A stretch of DNA of 9,070 nucleotides. Source: Pseudomonadota bacterium (GTDB lineage: Bacteria; Pseudomonadota; Alphaproteobacteria; Rhizobiales; Devosiaceae). Both the position numbers and the translations under genes were made by a program. The stretch is taken from positions 1 to 9,070 of the forward strand of contig JAEYTY010000046.1 of the NCBI GenBank assembly GCA_023433775.1, read 5' to 3'. Positions 6,712 through 9,070 of the stretch are shown here, piece after piece. Position 1 is the stretch's first letter. Each line of letters begins with the position of its first letter. The notes below the pieces were generated by a model. It saw only the letters and a list, made by a program, of their open reading frames with translations. It was not told the DNA's origin and did not search any database.

Positions 6712-7665
6712 ATGAGCAAGCGGGTGTTGGTGACGGGTGGGGCGGGCTTTATCGGGTCGCATTTGTGTGGGCGTCTGCTGCGGGATGGGCATGACGTGCT
6801 GTGCGTCGACAATTTTCATACTGGACGCGCCGAAAATGTTGCCGTGCTGCTCGATAATCGGCGTTTTGAAATTGTCCGCCACGATGTGACGTCGCCGCTG
6901 TCGGTAGATGTCGATGAAATCTTCAACCTGGCCTGTCCGGCTTCGCCGCTTCACTATCAGGCCGATCCTGTTCGCACCGTCAAAACCAGCGTGATGGGCG
7001 CCATCAATATGCTCGAGCTCGCGGAGCGCCAGCGGGCGACAATTCTCCAGGCTTCCACTTCGGAAATTTATGGCGATCCGCAGGTGCACCCTCAACCGGA
7101 GGACTATTGGGGCAATGTAAACACCATTGGTCCGAGGTCCTGCTACGACGAGGGCAAGCGCTGTGCCGAGACGCTGTTTTTTGACTATCACCGCCAGAAC
7201 GGGCTGAAAATCAAGGTTGTCCGCATCTTCAACACCTATGGCCCCAATATGCGGCCCGATGATGGACGCGTCATATCAAACTTCATCGTGCAGGCGCTGC
7301 GTGGCGAGAACCTGACCATTTTTGGCGACGGCAGCCAGACACGATCCTTCTGCTATGTGGATGATCTCCTGGATGCGCTGGTGCTCATGATGAACAGTCC
7401 GGAGACGGTTACGGGGCCTGTAAACATTGGCAATCCCGATGAATTCACCATCGGCGAGCTTGCCGATCTCGTCATCGAACTCGTCAATTCCCGTTCAAGA
7501 GTAATCTATCGCGATCTGCCGGTTGATGACCCGAAACAGAGACGACCCGACATCGGGCGCGCCCGTGAGCTTTTGGACTGGACCCCCAGTGTCGCGCTGC
7601 GCGAGGGGCTGGCGAAGACAATCGCCTACTTTGACAACGCGTTGAGCCAGGCGCAGTCGGCCTGA
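6712..7665 (+). CDS. UDP-glucuronate decarboxylase (UDP-xylose synthase)
   Basis: This extended short-chain dehydrogenase/reductase would decarboxylate UDP-glucuronate to UDP-xylose through a bound-NAD 4-keto intermediate. It has 317 residues, matching single-domain bacterial enzymes. The NAD motif is GGAGFIGSH at 9-17, with D33 ending the second strand. The catalytic triad region is TSE at 116-118 with Y145 and K149 in YDEGKR, a motif characteristic of UXS rather than of general epimerases. A late RRPDIGRA contains the arginine (R277 or R278) expected to contact the substrate carboxylate. The ATG is preceded by AAGGG at 6701-6705 with six-base spacing. The immediately upstream dehydrogenase supplies its substrate. 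A UDP-glucuronate 4-epimerase or dTDP-glucose dehydratase is less likely because of the YDEGKR and RRPD motifs. Confidence 0.9.
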   Translation: MSKRVLVTGGAGFIGSHLCGRLLRDGHDVLCVDNFHTGRAENVAVLLDNRRFEIVRHDVTSPLSVDVDEIFNLACPASPLHYQADPVRTVKTSVMGAINMLELAERQRATILQASTSEIYGDPQVHPQPEDYWGNVNTIGPRSCYDEGKRCAETLFFDYHRQNGLKIKVVRIFNTYGPNMRPDDGRVISNFIVQALRGENLTIFGDGSQTRSFCYVDDLLDALVLMMNSPETVTGPVNIGNPDEFTIGELADLVIELVNSRSRVIYRDLPVDDPKQRRPDIGRARELLDWTPSVALREGLAKTIAYFDNALSQAQSA

Positions 7666-7685
7666 AAACGGCGGGTGGGGGGACG

Positions 7686-8660
7686 ATGAAAACGGCACTG
7701 GTTTGCGGAGCGGGCGGTTTTATCGGCAGTCATCTCGTCAAGCGCCTCAAGAGCGAGGGTTTCTTCGTCCGTGGCGTCGATCTGAAATTTCCTGAATTTT
7801 CCGAGACCCTCGCTGATGATTTCGTCATCGGCGATTTGCGTGACCGGGAGGTGTGCGATCGCGTCGTGGATCGCGCCTTTGATGAGGTCTATCAGCTTGC
7901 GGCCGATATGGGCGGCGCTGGCTACATCTTCACCGGCGAGCATGACGCCGACATCATGCACAATTCGGCCGCGATCAATCTCAACATGGTCGATCGATGC
8001 CGCAGGCAAAAGGTGTCGCGGCTGTTTTACTCGTCCTCGGCCTGCATCTATCCGGCTTACAACCAGCAGGATCCGGACAGCCCCAATTGCGTGGAATCTT
8101 CTGCCTATCCGGCGGCGCCAGACAGCGAATATGGCTGGGAGAAACTGTTCTCTGAGCGGCTGTTTCTGGCCCATAATCGCAATGCCGGCATGAGCAATTG
8201 CATCGCGCGCTATCACAATATTTTCGGGCCGGAATCGGCCTGGAGCGGGGGCAGAGAGAAGGCACCCGCCGCGATCTGCCGGAAGGTGGCTGAAGCGCGA
8301 AACAATGGTGACATCGAGATTTGGGGCGATGGTCGTCAGACGCGCTCATTTCTCTTTATCGACGAATGCATCGAGGGATCGGTGCGGCTTGCCCGGTCTG
8401 GTGCTTCGGGGCCGCTCAATATCGGTTCGGATGAAATGGTCACGATCAACCAGATGGTCGATATGGTTGCCGATATTGCCGGCAAGACTCTGCATAAGAA
8501 GCATGTTTCGGGGCCGACGGGTGTGCGTGGGCGCAATTCCGACAATCGGCTGATCGAGGCAGAACTTGGCTGGCGGCCTGCTGCGTCGCTCTATTCGGGC
8601 CTGGAGCAGACCTATCAATGGGTTGAAGCGCAGGTGCGCCGCGCGACAGTGGCGGCGTGA
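7686..8660 (+). CDS. GDP-mannose 3,5-epimerase homologue (GDP-L-galactose forming)
   Basis: This extended SDR protein has 324 residues. Its sequence closely follows the plant vitamin-C-pathway enzyme that converts GDP-D-mannose to GDP-L-galactose (with GDP-L-gulose as side product). The NAD motif is GAGGFIGSH at about 8-16. Family-specific stretches are AADMGGAGYIF, YSSSACIYP, GGREKAPAAICRK, IWGDGRQTRSFLFIDEC and NIGSDEMV followed by GVRGRNSDN. C120, Y149, K153 and K192 match the Cys/Lys acid-base pair and the Tyr/Lys couple of the Arabidopsis enzyme, with the same spacings of 29, 33 and 72 residues from the cysteine (plant numbering recalled as C145, Y174, K178, K217). The start lies 20 bases after the decarboxylase stop, after a G-rich run at 7677-7683. 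The stop overlaps the next ATG by one base. Some bacterial relatives may have other GDP-hexose products, so the exact product is inferred. Confidence 0.85.
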   Translation: MKTALVCGAGGFIGSHLVKRLKSEGFFVRGVDLKFPEFSETLADDFVIGDLRDREVCDRVVDRAFDEVYQLAADMGGAGYIFTGEHDADIMHNSAAINLNMVDRCRRQKVSRLFYSSSACIYPAYNQQDPDSPNCVESSAYPAAPDSEYGWEKLFSERLFLAHNRNAGMSNCIARYHNIFGPESAWSGGREKAPAAICRKVAEARNNGDIEIWGDGRQTRSFLFIDECIEGSVRLARSGASGPLNIGSDEMVTINQMVDMVADIAGKTLHKKHVSGPTGVRGRNSDNRLIEAELGWRPAASLYSGLEQTYQWVEAQVRRATVAA

Positions 8661-9070
8661 TGTCTACCTCTTTCGCCATCCATAATATGCTTGGGCTGCG
8701 TCTCGCCGCGGCGGAGCCGGAGGCCTACCTTGACGCGATCATGCGGATAGCGCGGTCGGGACAAGCGGGATATTGCTGCGTCACAAATGTACACCAATGC
8801 GTTCTTGTGCATGATGATCCCCGCTTTGCTGCCAAGGTCAATGCGGCGACTTTTGTGTTGACCGACAGTGTCATTCTGCAGTTGGCGCGGTCGCTGCGCT
8901 ATGCAGCGCCTTTTATCGAGACGCTGCGTGGCGCCGAAATCATGATCGAGCTTTGCCGCCGCGCGGCAGAGCAGGGGGTCCCGATCGCTTTGATCGGTGG
9001 CAAGAGCGAACTGGTCCTGGATCAACTGAAACGTCGGCTCGCCGCGCAATTTCCGGCGCTCGATATTGCC
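8660..9070 (+). CDS. WecG/TagA/CpsF-family glycosyltransferase (GT26), 3' end beyond window
   Basis: This membrane-associated glycosyltransferase family adds a sugar, often the second residue, to a lipid-linked acceptor (N-acetylmannosaminyl, glucosyl or glucuronosyl transfer in known members). The first 137 codons are present and open to the window edge. Family features are VTNVH at 41-45 (T42), D69 in LTDS where most members have a PDG-type motif, ETLRGAEIM corresponding to the conserved (R)xxGxDLM region, and a Rossmann-like PIALIGGK before a helix and FPALDIA. ATG at 8660 shares its A with the preceding TGA stop, giving translational coupling with the epimerase. Placed in an operon with precursor genes, it probably builds the repeat unit started by the ExoY-type transferase. 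Donor sugar is not predictable. The UDP-glucuronate made nearby is one candidate. Confidence 0.85.
   Translation, partial: MSTSFAIHNMLGLRLAAAEPEAYLDAIMRIARSGQAGYCCVTNVHQCVLVHDDPRFAAKVNAATFVLTDSVILQLARSLRYAAPFIETLRGAEIMIELCRRAAEQGVPIALIGGKSELVLDQLKRRLAAQFPALDIA

Noticed and set aside
7626..8216. 196-residue minus-strand frame across the decarboxylase/epimerase junction
   Set aside because: It overlaps two well-supported plus-strand genes and shows no domain of its own.
8615..9049. 144-residue minus-strand frame at the window end
   Set aside because: The plus-strand frame from 8660 carries WecG/TagA-family features and is translationally coupled to the epimerase. The antisense frame has none.

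Overview
This is a surface- or exo-polysaccharide biosynthesis locus. It has high-GC coding DNA, GTG starts, and an ExoP/Wzc-type chain-length kinase beside an ExoY-type initiating transferase. These features suggest an alphaproteobacterium, probably of the Hyphomicrobiales (rhizobia/Devosia-like). The lineage is inferred from gene content and general sequence resemblance only. No tRNA, rRNA, CRISPR array, insertion sequence or phage gene was seen.

Layout. Positions 1-1273 (+) hold a bifunctional mannose-1-phosphate guanylyltransferase / mannose-6-phosphate isomerase. Its isomerase half is intact, but its N-terminal nucleotide-binding part is missing, and all three forward frames are stopped within the first 58 bases. 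Convergent to it, on the minus strand, are a Wzz/Wzc-like polysaccharide co-polymerase with tyrosine-kinase domain (1295-3226) and, upstream of that, a calcineurin-like Ser/Thr protein phosphatase (3326-4213). A 36-bp imperfect inverted repeat lies between these two. An AT-rich divergent control region (about 4214-4449) separates this pair from a plus-strand series: an ExoY/WcaJ-type sugar-1-phosphate transferase (4450-5256), UDP-glucose 6-dehydrogenase (5357-6700), a UDP-glucuronate decarboxylase (6712-7665), a GDP-mannose 3,5-epimerase homologue (7686-8660) and a WecG/TagA-type glycosyltransferase that runs off the window (8660 onward). The last four are tightly packed (11-nt gap, 20-nt gap, 1-nt overlap) and look like one transcription unit.

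How they fit together. The transferase puts the first sugar phosphate on the lipid carrier, and the WecG-type enzyme probably adds a later sugar. Three enzymes supply precursors: UDP-glucose to UDP-glucuronate to UDP-xylose, and GDP-D-mannose to (predicted) GDP-L-galactose. The membrane kinase controls polymerisation and export. The phosphatase next to it may oppose kinase signalling, but that pairing is inference. The most distinctive prediction is a polymer containing L-galactose (or L-gulose) made by a plant-vitamin-C-type epimerase. That enzyme's four expected catalytic residues are present here at the spacing recalled for the plant enzyme.
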